Below, piece by piece: positions 7,610 through 13,870 of a stretch of DNA of 21,222 nucleotides (the stretch's first letter is position 1; each line of letters begins with the position of its first letter). A program made the translations under genes and the position numbers. The stretch lies in IMG/VR virus record IMGVR_UViG_3300034170_000138, positions 1-21,222 of that record. One strand, 5' to 3'. This DNA comes from a virus. The notes beneath the pieces were generated by a model, which saw nothing but the letters and a program-made list of their open reading frames with translations, made no database searches and had not been told where the DNA came from.

Positions 7610-8167
7610 ATGGACGACCAGACTGGCCTCAAGATTCTTCGCGATGAGTTGGCGAAGGTGAAGGCGCAGGGCCAAGAATCCCTCAGCGTTGAAGTGCTCG
7701 ACCAGGTCATCATAGGGTTGCAGGAACAGGCGGGCACCTCTCTGGATCACCGCAAGCTGCACGCACAGCACATCCTGGCGCAGTACGACGCCGACGTACG
7801 GAGCGGCATCGAGGCCTTCAAAGCTACGGTCGAATCCGGTCGGGAAGCGCTAAACGCCCTGCTCCTGATCAACGGAGGTGCGGTCGTTGCACTGCTGGGA
7901 TTCGTCGGCGCGATGGCAGCAAAGCCGAACGGCCTGGCCGTCGCAACCTCGATGCGTGCGCCGCTGCTTCGTTTCGGCGTCGGCGTGCTGCTGGGCGCCG
8001 TCGCCTTCGGCGCGCGCTACGTTTCGCAGGCTCTGTATGCGTCCAACATGAGGAAAGCCGGTCACGTGGCAAACGCCGTTTCTATTGCGCTGTCGGCGGC
8101 CGGATATTCCGTGTTCGTCTGGGGCTTGGTCGGCGCCGGCGATGCAATCGGGGTCAAGGGCCCGTAG
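7610..8167 (+). CDS. Hypothetical membrane protein with coiled N-terminal half
   Basis: A 185-aa protein starting at ATG 7610 (MDDQTGLK). The first 75 residues are soluble and helical, rich in Glu, Gln and Lys (KILRDELAKVKAQGQ, then HILAQYDADVRSGIEAFKATVESGREAL). Three hydrophobic segments follow: about 78-101, 118-140 and 155-178. The layout resembles uncharacterised inner-membrane proteins from accessory regions with a cytoplasmic helical sensor-like part and a small C-terminal membrane bundle. No enzymatic motif is visible. It lies about 130 bp downstream of the lipoprotein gene on the same strand. Function unknown. Confidence 0.75.
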   Translation: MDDQTGLKILRDELAKVKAQGQESLSVEVLDQVIIGLQEQAGTSLDHRKLHAQHILAQYDADVRSGIEAFKATVESGREALNALLLINGGAVVALLGFVGAMAAKPNGLAVATSMRAPLLRFGVGVLLGAVAFGARYVSQALYASNMRKAGHVANAVSIALSAAGYSVFVWGLVGAGDAIGVKGP

Positions 8168-8254
8168 GCCGGTCCGGCCCGCGCAGGCGCGCCGGCGCTC
8201 AGTCGACGATCGGCAGCCCTGCAAACGTCGAACCACTCGCGCTACGATGCGCCA

Positions 8255-8473
8255 ATGTGCAACCGGGAACACCCAGCGCGCCGCGAACTCTACTGGGCGG
8301 AATTCCCCGCGATGCCGCCGGAAAACCTGCCAGTAGGCCCGATCTTCCCGCGGAAGCCTGGGCCGTGGTCGCGCTGGAAACCGGGATTGGGAGACGTCGC
8401 TGCGCGTGCCGATCGACGAAGCGCAGGCGTAAGTACGGCTGGCGGCAGTGGACACTTTCGCGGCTGGCCCTGA
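8255..8473 (+). pseudogene. Possible truncated SRAP (SOS response-associated peptidase) remnant
   Basis: The 72-aa frame begins MCNRE and contains LPVGPIFPRKPGPWSRW. SRAP/YedK/HMCES proteins begin Met-Cys, with Cys2 as the catalytic residue that cross-links abasic DNA, and many proteobacterial members have an FPRxxGPFxR block near residue 40. After that block this frame diverges and stops, whereas a full SRAP protein is about 200-230 aa with WGL and HxR motifs that I cannot find in any frame downstream. It is therefore read as an N-terminal fragment. A short unrelated ORF is the alternative. It ends 9 nt before the next gene. Confidence 0.35.
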
Positions 8474-8482
8474 AGATGCGCC

Positions 8483-9139
8483 ATGAGTCAAGCAGCCCAA
8501 CCAAGCCACCGCGCACTGCATCTCGGCATGTACCCGGATGCCGTTGCATTCAAGAAACTCGACGGCCCGATGGCGAGGCAGTTGAGGGCAATCGCGCTGC
8601 ATCGAACTGACCTTCTGTTCTGCCAACAAGCCGTTGAGAAGCTATTGGAAGCAAGCCTCCAGCCTCTCGTCGAAGTCGTTCACCATGCCTTGTGGATTGC
8701 AGCAATCGCGCAATATTTCAAATGCTTCGGCAGCAGCAAATCACGGGGGCAGCTATCCGCCGCCAAAGTCTTCAAGAGCCATCCTCAGGCGTTGCCTGTC
8801 TTTCAGTATTTTCAAGCGCTACGCGACAAACACATCGTCCATGACGAGAATGCTTACAGCATGTCATTTGTTGGCTTCGCACTGAACCCGAGAGCTGACC
8901 AAACGAAAATCGCGGGTGTAGTCTCGCTCGCATTAAATGCGGATAGCTCTGATGATTCACACGTTCGCAGTTTCAGTGAGCTTGTCAGAGCTACTCTCGA
9001 CTGGGTTGAAGCGAAGCGAGAGGAACTGCAATCGATGCTCGCCTCAGAATATGAAGCAATGTCGTATCCGCAGTTGGAGGCAATGCCAGAAGTCTCGTTC
9101 AAAGCTCCAGACGCAGCACAGATCGCGATTCCTCGCTAG
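8483..9139 (+). CDS. Hypothetical protein with HEPN-like RxxxxxH motif
   Basis: A 218-aa, mainly helical soluble protein starting at ATG 8483. Residues 110-122 read FQALRDKHIVHDE, giving R114-x5-H120. This fits the R-x4-6-H active-site signature of HEPN RNases, where an N-terminal helical bundle carries a (D/K/H)KHxxH-type motif; related proteins often write DKHxxH here. The N-terminal region (about 15-60) is helical (LHRTDLLFCQQAVEKLLEAS) and the C-terminus has a long helix (RATLDWVEAKREELQSMLASEYEAM). Base composition is clearly less GC-rich than the flanks, suggesting acquisition. No partner nucleotidyltransferase antitoxin is seen next to it. The HEPN assignment rests on the motif and helicity only. 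Confidence 0.75.
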   Translation: MSQAAQPSHRALHLGMYPDAVAFKKLDGPMARQLRAIALHRTDLLFCQQAVEKLLEASLQPLVEVVHHALWIAAIAQYFKCFGSSKSRGQLSAAKVFKSHPQALPVFQYFQALRDKHIVHDENAYSMSFVGFALNPRADQTKIAGVVSLALNADSSDDSHVRSFSELVRATLDWVEAKREELQSMLASEYEAMSYPQLEAMPEVSFKAPDAAQIAIPR

Positions 9140-9192
9140 GCTCACTGCAAGCGCGGGCCAAACGGGCGATTCAGGACACTGGGGAGGATGGC

Positions 9193-10008
9193 ATGAGAAC
9201 GATTCGATTTCGAGCGATAGCTGCAGCGATGGCTGCGTGCGTGGCCACGACGCCGACGGCCCATGGCAGGCCGCACCACGCCACTCAGACTCTGGCACCG
9301 GCAGTCAGCGCGCCGGCGGATCAGCGGCCTCGCGAGCCGGTGCCCGTGGCAATCGTCTCGCAGCCTCCGGTGCCCGAAGACGAACGCCGGGCGCTGGAGC
9401 TCGAGCGAGCACAGAAGACGGCATCGGATGCCGCCCTCGTCACATGGACGAAGGTGCTCAGCATCGCGACGCTGTTGCTTGCCTGCGGCACCCTGGCGCT
9501 TTGGTGGGCGACAAGGCGCCTTGTCGTTGGAGCCGACAAGACCGCCGAGAGGCAACTTCGCTCCTACCTGTTCGCCCAGGTACTGATCGAGCACGAAGTG
9601 GCACGGCCCCTCATCGTCAATGCATCCCTTCAGATAATGGTCCGCGTCACCAACCACGGCACAACCCCTGCAATATTGACTCGGCTACGCGCACTTTGCG
9701 TCATCGACGACGGAGCGCCTCGCACATTGCCGACTTTTCCGGGAGCCGACCGTGAAGTTCCCGCGGGCATTGCGATCGGGCCGAACGGTACCTTTGAGGA
9801 GCGGATATTGGTGCCGGCGGATCTTCCCGGGCTCGCTGCGGTCCAGGCCGGCCACCAAAAGCTTTTTTGCTGCGGCATCATCTCCTATGAAGACGTGCTT
9901 GGCCTGCGTCGCGAGACAGGCTTCTGCTGGCATCTTGCGAACCCAGTCGGCGGAAGCGGGAATTGGTTCACGATCACACCGGATACGCCGCTGAACCATC
10001 GATCTTGA
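9193..10008 (+). CDS. Uncharacterised single-pass membrane protein
   Basis: A 271-aa protein with an N-terminal signal-like segment (about 5-25), a Pro-rich linker, and a transmembrane helix (about 84-106, IATLLLACGTLALWW). The helix is followed by a charged helix with TAERQLRSYLF. The C-terminal domain reads as a beta-sandwich: VRVTNHGTTPA, then CGIISYEDVLGLRRETGFCWHL. The combination ERQLRxY / NxGxTPA / GxxxYxDxxG...TxFC is, from memory, typical of a very widespread uncharacterised family with two N-terminal hydrophobic segments found in phages and genomic islands. The start has GGGAGG upstream. It is the last plus-strand gene and converges with the phage block. Function unknown. Confidence 0.8.
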   Translation: MRTIRFRAIAAAMAACVATTPTAHGRPHHATQTLAPAVSAPADQRPREPVPVAIVSQPPVPEDERRALELERAQKTASDAALVTWTKVLSIATLLLACGTLALWWATRRLVVGADKTAERQLRSYLFAQVLIEHEVARPLIVNASLQIMVRVTNHGTTPAILTRLRALCVIDDGAPRTLPTFPGADREVPAGIAIGPNGTFEERILVPADLPGLAAVQAGHQKLFCCGIISYEDVLGLRRETGFCWHLANPVGGSGNWFTITPDTPLNHRS

Positions 10009-10160
10009 GTGCTACTTCGATTACGCACCGTGCCCGTTCGTCAAGGGGTCGAAGCGCGCCGAAATCGTGCCGTTGACCTCAGCATCCAGATCCTGGTCAG
10101 CGCATCGCGCTTGGCGGGCATGAAGATCGGTCGACCACCTTGTCTGTCCGATGGACTGTA

Positions 10161-10616
10161 TCAGCGCTTCGGAGAATGGCCCTCGACGGGAGCCGAGCGC
10201 TTCTTTCGCTGCCGCCGTGACGCCGCGTAGGCCGCCAGCCATTCGGGCAGATCGACGATCTCGCCGGTCTCCACGTCGACGATCTGCCGCAAGCCGCCGA
10301 AGGCGAACGTCCGGCCGGCGTTGCGAAGCTCGCACCAGCAATCGAGCTGCTGCAGCTCGGGATGGACCCGCTGCACGCGCACGATGCGCTTCGTCGACAC
10401 ATCGCAGGCGTCAACGTACTTGATCAGCCACCTGGCCGCGAACTTCGTAGGCGCTCCGGCGAATGCTGATGGCGACCCAGAGGATCGACCGGCGCGTGGC
10501 CTGGCATCCGGCGGCGGCGCGGCGGCGCGTGAGGCACTATTGCGCCGGTCGTCCTTGCGCATCGCCCAGAACACAAGGACGATGGCAATCGCAGCGAAGG
10601 CCAGCAGTTCAAGCAC
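10161..10616 (-). CDS. Membrane-anchored WYL-like domain protein
   Basis: A 151-aa protein with an N-terminal membrane helix (about 2-18, LLAFAAIAIVLVFWAM), a Pro/Ala/Arg linker, and a small beta domain (about 62-130). That domain reads WLIKYVDACDVSTKRIVRV, then LDCWCELRNAGRTFAFGGL and VDVETGEIVDLPEWL. This is the shape of the WYL-type ligand-binding fold (I-x-Y-x-D/N, later W/Y-C-x-L-R-x-x-R-x-F, then D-x-x-T-G-E). WYL domains normally sit behind HTH domains and control phage and defence genes; a membrane-tethered version without HTH is unusual. The start is GTG at 10616 with a weak ribosome binding site. It is the distal gene of the minus-strand block. Confidence 0.75.
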   Translation of the reverse strand: MLELLAFAAIAIVLVFWAMRKDDRRNSASRAAAPPPDARPRAGRSSGSPSAFAGAPTKFAARWLIKYVDACDVSTKRIVRVQRVHPELQQLDCWCELRNAGRTFAFGGLRQIVDVETGEIVDLPEWLAAYAASRRQRKKRSAPVEGHSPKR

Positions 10617-10776
10617 ACTCGGAGTATGCGGGACGGTCCGGCGAATCGAACCAAGTTCTCGGACTCACCCCTTGATCGTGGGCGCGCGGAGAGAAGGGCG
10701 AACGAGGCACTGCGCAATCGCGTGCACCAGCGGCCGACGCACACTTGCCCGCGAACTACGTCGACGCTTCGCTGAT

Positions 10777-11043
10777 TCAGAAAGCCGCATGACGCTTCGC
10801 ACTTGCCTCGGCCAATGCCTCTCGCGCGAAGGCCTCAGAGTTGTTGAAGACTTCGTCGATGCTGGTGGAAACGCGAATCCTCGGATTGATGAGAACCGTA
10901 GCGCCGCCTCCTTCAGGGATGAGTTCTCCATGCACGTGGACGGCGCTGCCCGGCATGTCGGCTGCGTAGATGAAGTACCCCCATCGCCGACCGGTGCTGA
11001 CTTCGTCGAACCCGCCGCGATGCTTCCTGACGTTCGATTCCAT
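10777..11043 (-). CDS. Small hypothetical phage-region protein
   Basis: An 88-aa protein starting at ATG 11043 with GAGG about 8 nt upstream. The first 30 residues read FDEVSTGRRWGYFIYAADMPG, a beta-rich core with HVHGELIPEGGGATVLI follows, and the C-terminus is helical (DEVFNNSEAFAREALAEASAKRH). No membrane segment or known motif is seen. It belongs to the series of small minus-strand genes downstream of the phage tail module. Function unknown. Confidence 0.65.
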   Translation of the reverse strand: MESNVRKHRGGFDEVSTGRRWGYFIYAADMPGSAVHVHGELIPEGGGATVLINPRIRVSTSIDEVFNNSEAFAREALAEASAKRHAAF

Positions 11044-11167
11044 TTTCGAGCCTCTTCAGTGATCAGCAGAGCCTCGATCATGACGCACCGACGGGATTCA
11101 ATGCGTACACGCGACTTGGTCACGGCGTTGACCTTGGCGCAGGGCGGCATCGCAGGATCTTCGGCTA

Positions 11168-11389
11168 TCAACTATGCCCGCCGAAGCGCGGGTCGGACTT
11201 CGCGAGAGTCTCCATTGGCCCGATCTGCTCGAGCCCGCGCTTGAGAGCAATGATGGTCGCTGCGAACGTCTCTCCAACCTCATCATTGGTCAGCTGCTTT
11301 CCGCCGCCAACCGTAGCAGCGATCTGCATCCGTGCCGCGACAATCGTCGCGGCTGCGTTGGCCAAGAGTTCGTTCTGCACTTTTGACAT
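11168..11389 (-). CDS. Small helical hypothetical protein (similar in layout to 11468-11662)
   Basis: A 73-aa protein starting at ATG 11389, chosen over the upstream in-frame start because of the GGAGGGAG ribosome binding site. It is a helical hairpin: VQNELLANAAATIVAARMQIA, then LTNDEVGETFAATIIALKRGLEQI. The layout matches the 64-aa product of the adjacent gene, suggesting an old duplication. Phages often carry such small Ala-rich proteins; no function is known. An inverted repeat CCACCG/CGGTGG (11402-11418) lies just upstream of the ribosome binding site. Confidence 0.7.
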   Translation of the reverse strand: MSKVQNELLANAAATIVAARMQIAATVGGGKQLTNDEVGETFAATIIALKRGLEQIGPMETLAKSDPRFGGHS

Positions 11390-11467
11390 GTGTATCTCCC
11401 TCCACCGGGCATCGGTGGTGGGCGCCATGGTACGACGGAGCGCCGCGTGACCGCGACGTCCATCGGA

Positions 11468-11662
11468 TCAGTACGACATGGGCATTGGCTCGTCACCACC
11501 GTTCAGGCCCCGGATGCGTTCAATGGCCTTTTCAAGCTGTTGGTACGACTCGACGATCGCTCCGGCCTCATCCAAGTCGAGGCCAACGAACGCAACCTTG
11601 CCCGCTGCAATTTTCGCTGCGGCCAAAGCCACGGCCAGCCGAACCTTATCTTCGAATTCCAT
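11468..11662 (-). CDS. Small helical hypothetical protein
   Basis: A 64-aa protein starting at ATG 11662 with a strong GGAGGAGAG ribosome binding site. It consists of two helices around a short turn (VRLAVALAAAKIAAGKV, then LDEAGAIVESYQQLEKAIERI) and an acidic Met-rich tail. The pattern parallels the neighbouring 73-aa gene. Function unknown; position and size suit a small phage accessory or regulatory protein. Confidence 0.7.
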   Translation of the reverse strand: MEFEDKVRLAVALAAAKIAAGKVAFVGLDLDEAGAIVESYQQLEKAIERIRGLNGGDEPMPMSY

Positions 11663-11696
11663 TTTTCTCTCCTCCCACCGACTGTCGGCGGCGCCG

Positions 11697-11906
11697 TCAT
11701 CCTACGCCTAGCTGAGACGCCGCTGCCCGGGGCCTGCCCGGCACTGCGCTCGATGAACCGCGCCGCGGCCGCTGCGCCAAGGCTCGCGCGCCTGGCCTTG
11801 CTGCGATGTCGTACGCCATGGCGCCACGCTGCTCGCCGACGCGCTCCGCGCAGTAGAGGCCGGCGGCCACCGCGAGCAGGATAAGAAGCCCGGCGACGTG
11901 CGTCAC
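11697..11906 (-). CDS. Small single-pass membrane protein
   Basis: The GTG at 11906 overlaps the TGA of the preceding gene (GTGA), a typical coupled start. The 69-aa product has one N-terminal transmembrane helix (about 4-20, VAGLLILLAVAAGLYC) followed by GEQRGAMAYDIAA and then a low-complexity Arg/Ala/Pro tail. A tail read in another frame is possible, so the 3' half could be frameshifted. It might be an Rz-like or holin-associated small protein, but no lysis gene is identified nearby. Confidence 0.5.
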   Translation of the reverse strand: MTHVAGLLILLAVAAGLYCAERVGEQRGAMAYDIAARPGARALAQRPRRGSSSAVPGRPRAAASQLGVG

Positions 11907-12526
11907 GCCCAGGCCGCCTCTGCCGACCGGGCCAAACGCTTCCGCACTGCAGCGGGCGGGCTCAGCAGCTGCTTTCGCGCGCTGGCGAGCGGTGAGAAAT
12001 TCCAACGCGTTTCTTCAGGTGGCGCGGCGGTGGCGGCCTCCGCCGCCTCTCGCGCATCGGCGAGTTTCAGCACGTGCACGAGCCAGCCCGGCCTGAACTC
12101 TCGCGCCCGAACCTCTTGCGCGTCGAACTTCGACACGAAGCCCGGTGGCCACGGCGAGTCGAGCTGGAACTTCGGGGGCGGTGGCGCGGACTCGGCTGCC
12201 ACTCGCCGGCGCTCGGCCCGCTCGCGCCGGCGCGCGACGTCTTCGTCCGAGGGGATCGGTTTGGCCGGGCGGTATTCAATCGTCGCGCTTTCGTTTCCGG
12301 CGCCAAGCGTCCAGGCAATCTGGGGAATTCCTTTGCGGTACCGCTTCCTGATCAGGCGCAGCTTCACCGCATTGGCGAGCAGTTGGTGCAGCGCGCCCGG
12401 CTTGACGCTCAGCCGGCGTGCCAGGTCGAACGTTTCGAGCTGCGCGCCCCGCGGAAGGCCCTTGAATATCTGAAGCGCTCGGAACCCGGTCGATCCCTCA
12501 ACGATGAAACCCAAGGTGACCTCCAT
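11903..12526 (-). CDS. Winged-helix-like phage regulatory protein
   Basis: A 207-aa protein. Residues about 12-75 (FRALQIFKGLPRGAQ, then FDLARRLSVKPGALHQLLANAVKLRLIRKRY) read as a winged helix-turn-helix: helix, Ser/Val-turn, recognition helix, then a basic wing. The middle (about 95-125) is Arg-rich, and the C-terminal part contains DSPWPPGFVSKFDAQEV and a long Ala/Glu region ending in an Arg-rich helix. It is probably DNA-binding. The start ATG 12526 lacks a clear Shine-Dalgarno and overlaps the end of a small upstream ORF, suggesting coupling; a TTG four codons on follows a GGAGGT closely. It is translationally coupled to the membrane gene downstream. Confidence 0.65.
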   Translation of the reverse strand: MEVTLGFIVEGSTGFRALQIFKGLPRGAQLETFDLARRLSVKPGALHQLLANAVKLRLIRKRYRKGIPQIAWTLGAGNESATIEYRPAKPIPSDEDVARRRERAERRRVAAESAPPPPKFQLDSPWPPGFVSKFDAQEVRAREFRPGWLVHVLKLADAREAAEAATAAPPEETRWNFSPLASARKQLLSPPAAVRKRLARSAEAAWA

Positions 12527-12671
12527 GCAGGTTGGGTGCGCACGTCGCAGCCTTGTTGGCGTCCCTCGTGCGCATGCCGATCGCTTCGAACTGGTAGGGA
12601 GCGATCAGCGGGCGGCGGCCATAGAGTCGGGCGGCACGCGCGTGGCCACCTGCGCGATGCGACCGCCCCAT
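12498..12671 (-). CDS. Possible small basic protein
   Basis: A 57-aa frame from ATG 12671, just after the stop of the upstream gene (12676), ending 28 bp inside the winged-helix gene. It is rich in Arg and His (MGRSHRAGGHARAARLYGRRP) with a C-terminal Cys/His segment. The spacing favours a real coupled gene, but the composition could also come from a shadow frame. No family is recognised. Confidence 0.35.
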   Translation of the reverse strand: MGRSHRAGGHARAARLYGRRPLIAPYQFEAIGMRTRDANKAATCAPNLHGGHLGFHR

Positions 12672-12675
12672 GGAC

Positions 12676-13194
12676 TCAATGCACCGTTGGCGGCGTGAAG
12701 GCACGCGTCGCCTGCTTCCATGCCCACAGATTGACATTCGCCAGATGCCCCCATTGCCTGACGTGATCATTCGAGTCGATCTGCTCCAACAACGCCAACG
12801 CCTCGGACCGCTTCATGCGTGTCCCGAATGCCAGGTGGTAGGCTAGACCGGGTTGATTGAGCCCGACCGGCGACATGACGATCGCCCTGCATCGCTCGCG
12901 CTCGCGCTGAACCGCTGCCTCATGGAGTCGGCCGTCGCCGCGACCGACCGACGCCCTCTCGCGCGCGCCGCGCTCATCGTCGACGGCGACCCTGCGAGGT
13001 TCCATCTTCGATGGCAGTGGCGTCCGCTGCGAAGCCTCCGGCAGCGAAGGCAACACCGGCACCTCCGGCGGAGAAATGGTCAGGCGGTCCTCGGCTCGAG
13101 GCGACGACAGTCCGAAGAGATGCGCCAGGCCCAGAGGGATCCGACGAAGCGCGTCGACCGCGGTCGACGCCAGGGATGTGATCGTCTTCTTCAT
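12676..13194 (-). CDS. Hypothetical phage protein with C-terminal motif resembling phage head proteases
   Basis: A 172-aa protein starting at ATG 13194, overlapping the HTH gene stop by 4 nt (ATGA). The N-terminal third is Leu/Pro-rich and disordered-looking. Residues about 95-140 read QRERERCRAIVMSP, then AYHLAFGTRMKRSEALALLEQI. From memory, this ER-x-R-x-x-AI...A-x-HLAF-x-T-x-M...EA-x-x-LL pattern is common at the C-termini of phage S49/ClpP-type head proteases, where it may belong to an internal scaffold. Here it stands alone with no protease domain. The C-terminal tail is unique (HVRQWGHLANVNLWAW). Role unknown. Confidence 0.65.
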   Translation of the reverse strand: MKKTITSLASTAVDALRRIPLGLAHLFGLSSPRAEDRLTISPPEVPVLPSLPEASQRTPLPSKMEPRRVAVDDERGARERASVGRGDGRLHEAAVQRERERCRAIVMSPVGLNQPGLAYHLAFGTRMKRSEALALLEQIDSNDHVRQWGHLANVNLWAWKQATRAFTPPTVH

Positions 13195-13562
13195 TGCGTG
13201 CTTTCGTTGACGGCCGGTGGCCGTTGGGAGGCATGCGGCGAACTGGTCTTCGCCGTCGCGCGCTCGAGATCCGCCAATGCGGACACCGCGGAGGCGGCCG
13301 CTGCGGACATTGGTGCAGGTGCGGACATCCGCATGCAGTGCGGACACTGCGGACATGAAAAACCTGCCCGAAATCTGCGGATGTCCGCACTCAGAAATGG
13401 GCCAGCGGTGTTCCCGAGACGCCACTCGCTGCCGACGAGATTTGCGGCGAGTTTTCCAGTCTCATCACGAGGGAGGCGGCCCTCCGCGATGCCGCGGCGA
13501 ACGAGTCTCTCGTCGCACCCGTCGCGGCGCGCGAACTCGCGAATGGAGATCAGCTCAGCCAA
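13191..13562 (-). CDS. HTH DNA-binding protein (Nu1/excisionase-like) containing the TGCGGACA repeats
   Basis: A 123-aa protein from a TTG at 13562. Residues 4-50 (LISIREFARRDGCDERLVRRGIAEGRLPR, then a wing) form a MerR/excisionase-like winged HTH of the type seen in phage small terminase Nu1 and in Xis proteins. The C-terminal half is encoded over the repeat array, producing CPQCPHC and an Ala/Ser-rich stretch (APAPMSAAAASAV), and ends in a short helix. It is the first gene after the tail module and is coupled to the next gene. The DNA repeats start at its first codons, so autoregulation is plausible. Alternative roles are small terminase or excisionase; neither partner gene is in the window. 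Confidence 0.65.
   Translation of the reverse strand: MAELISIREFARRDGCDERLVRRGIAEGRLPRDETGKLAANLVGSEWRLGNTAGPFLSADIRRFRAGFSCPQCPHCMRMSAPAPMSAAAASAVSALADLERATAKTSSPHASQRPPAVNESTQ
13278..13389. repeat. TGCGGACA octamer cluster inside the HTH gene
   Basis: The octamer occurs at 13278, 13302, 13320, 13339 and 13348 on the plus strand, and inverted (TGTCCGCA) at 13382. Two copies are extended into 14-bp near-palindromes: TGCGGACATCCGCA at 13320-13333 and its exact reverse complement at 13376-13389. With the two copies at 13564 and 13580 this makes eight octamers in about 310 bp. I saw no other exact copy in the window. It resembles an operator or iteron array. Confidence 0.85.
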
Positions 13563-13870
13563 GTGCGGACACCTTTTAGTGCGGACACCTTTTTGCCCCC
13601 TTCACCTAGACAGACATCACGGCGTCCAATAGCCCTCGATGCAGAAGTCGTTCCGGAGTACCTTTTGCTTTTTGCGGGGGCGGCGGGCACGCGGGGCCCG
13701 GCAGCGAGCAGCAGGTCCGCGGTCTCTCGGTCGTCACGCCGAAGGAGCGCCAGGCGCGCTCCCCGGGCCGTGGCTGCGTTGCGGCTGCCGCGCCGGTGCC
13801 CACCCACGCTGCCGATGGTTTGAAGACCGAACGGTGACCGAACGGCGATCCGCGGTGCAGGGCCATTCAT
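13550..13870 (-). CDS. Doubtful ORF coupled to the gp45-like gene
   Basis: A 106-aa frame whose ATG (13870) overlaps the gp45-like stop by ATGA, which is the main reason to list it. The product is Arg/Ala-rich with a weak helical centre (ARLALLRRDDRETADLLLAAG) and runs through the 16-bp repeats into the start of the HTH gene. A second overlapping frame (13606-13866) is about as good. Mu-like phages place gp46 here, but neither frame resembles it. If neither is real, 13595-13866 is non-coding. Confidence 0.2.
   Translation of the reverse strand: MNGPAPRIAVRSPFGLQTIGSVGGHRRGSRNAATARGARLALLRRDDRETADLLLAAGPRVPAAPAKSKRYSGTTSASRAIGRRDVCLGEGGKKVSALKGVRTWLS
13562..13593. repeat. Perfect 16-bp tandem repeat at the HTH gene start
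   Basis: AGTGCGGACACCTTTT is present twice head to tail (13562-13577 and 13578-13593). Each unit contains the TGCGGACA octamer. On the transcribed minus strand the pair lies immediately upstream of the TTG start of the HTH gene, where an operator would sit. The 16-bp period puts the two octamers about 1.5 helical turns apart. Confidence 0.9.
13825..13845. repeat. Short direct repeat GACCGAACGG x2
   Basis: GACCGAACGG is found at 13825-13834 and 13836-13845, an 11-bp period. It lies just downstream of the gp45-like gene and could be a small binding site or a chance duplication. Confidence 0.6.

Noticed and set aside
9853-9870. AAAAGCTTTT palindrome
   Set aside because: Lies within the coding sequence of the membrane protein and is most likely due to codon usage.
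10617-10670. GGTTCGATTC sequence on the minus strand resembling a tRNA T-arm
   Set aside because: The flanking bases do not form the 5-bp T stem and no acceptor, D or anticodon arms are found.
11402-11418. CCACCG-GGCAT-CGGTGG hairpin considered as a terminator
   Set aside because: Only 6 bp of stem and no T-tract on either strand.
13606-13866. 86-codon minus-strand ORF after the gp45-like gene, considered as gp46
   Set aside because: Pro/Arg-rich and without the gpW/gp25 pattern; overlaps an equally good frame.
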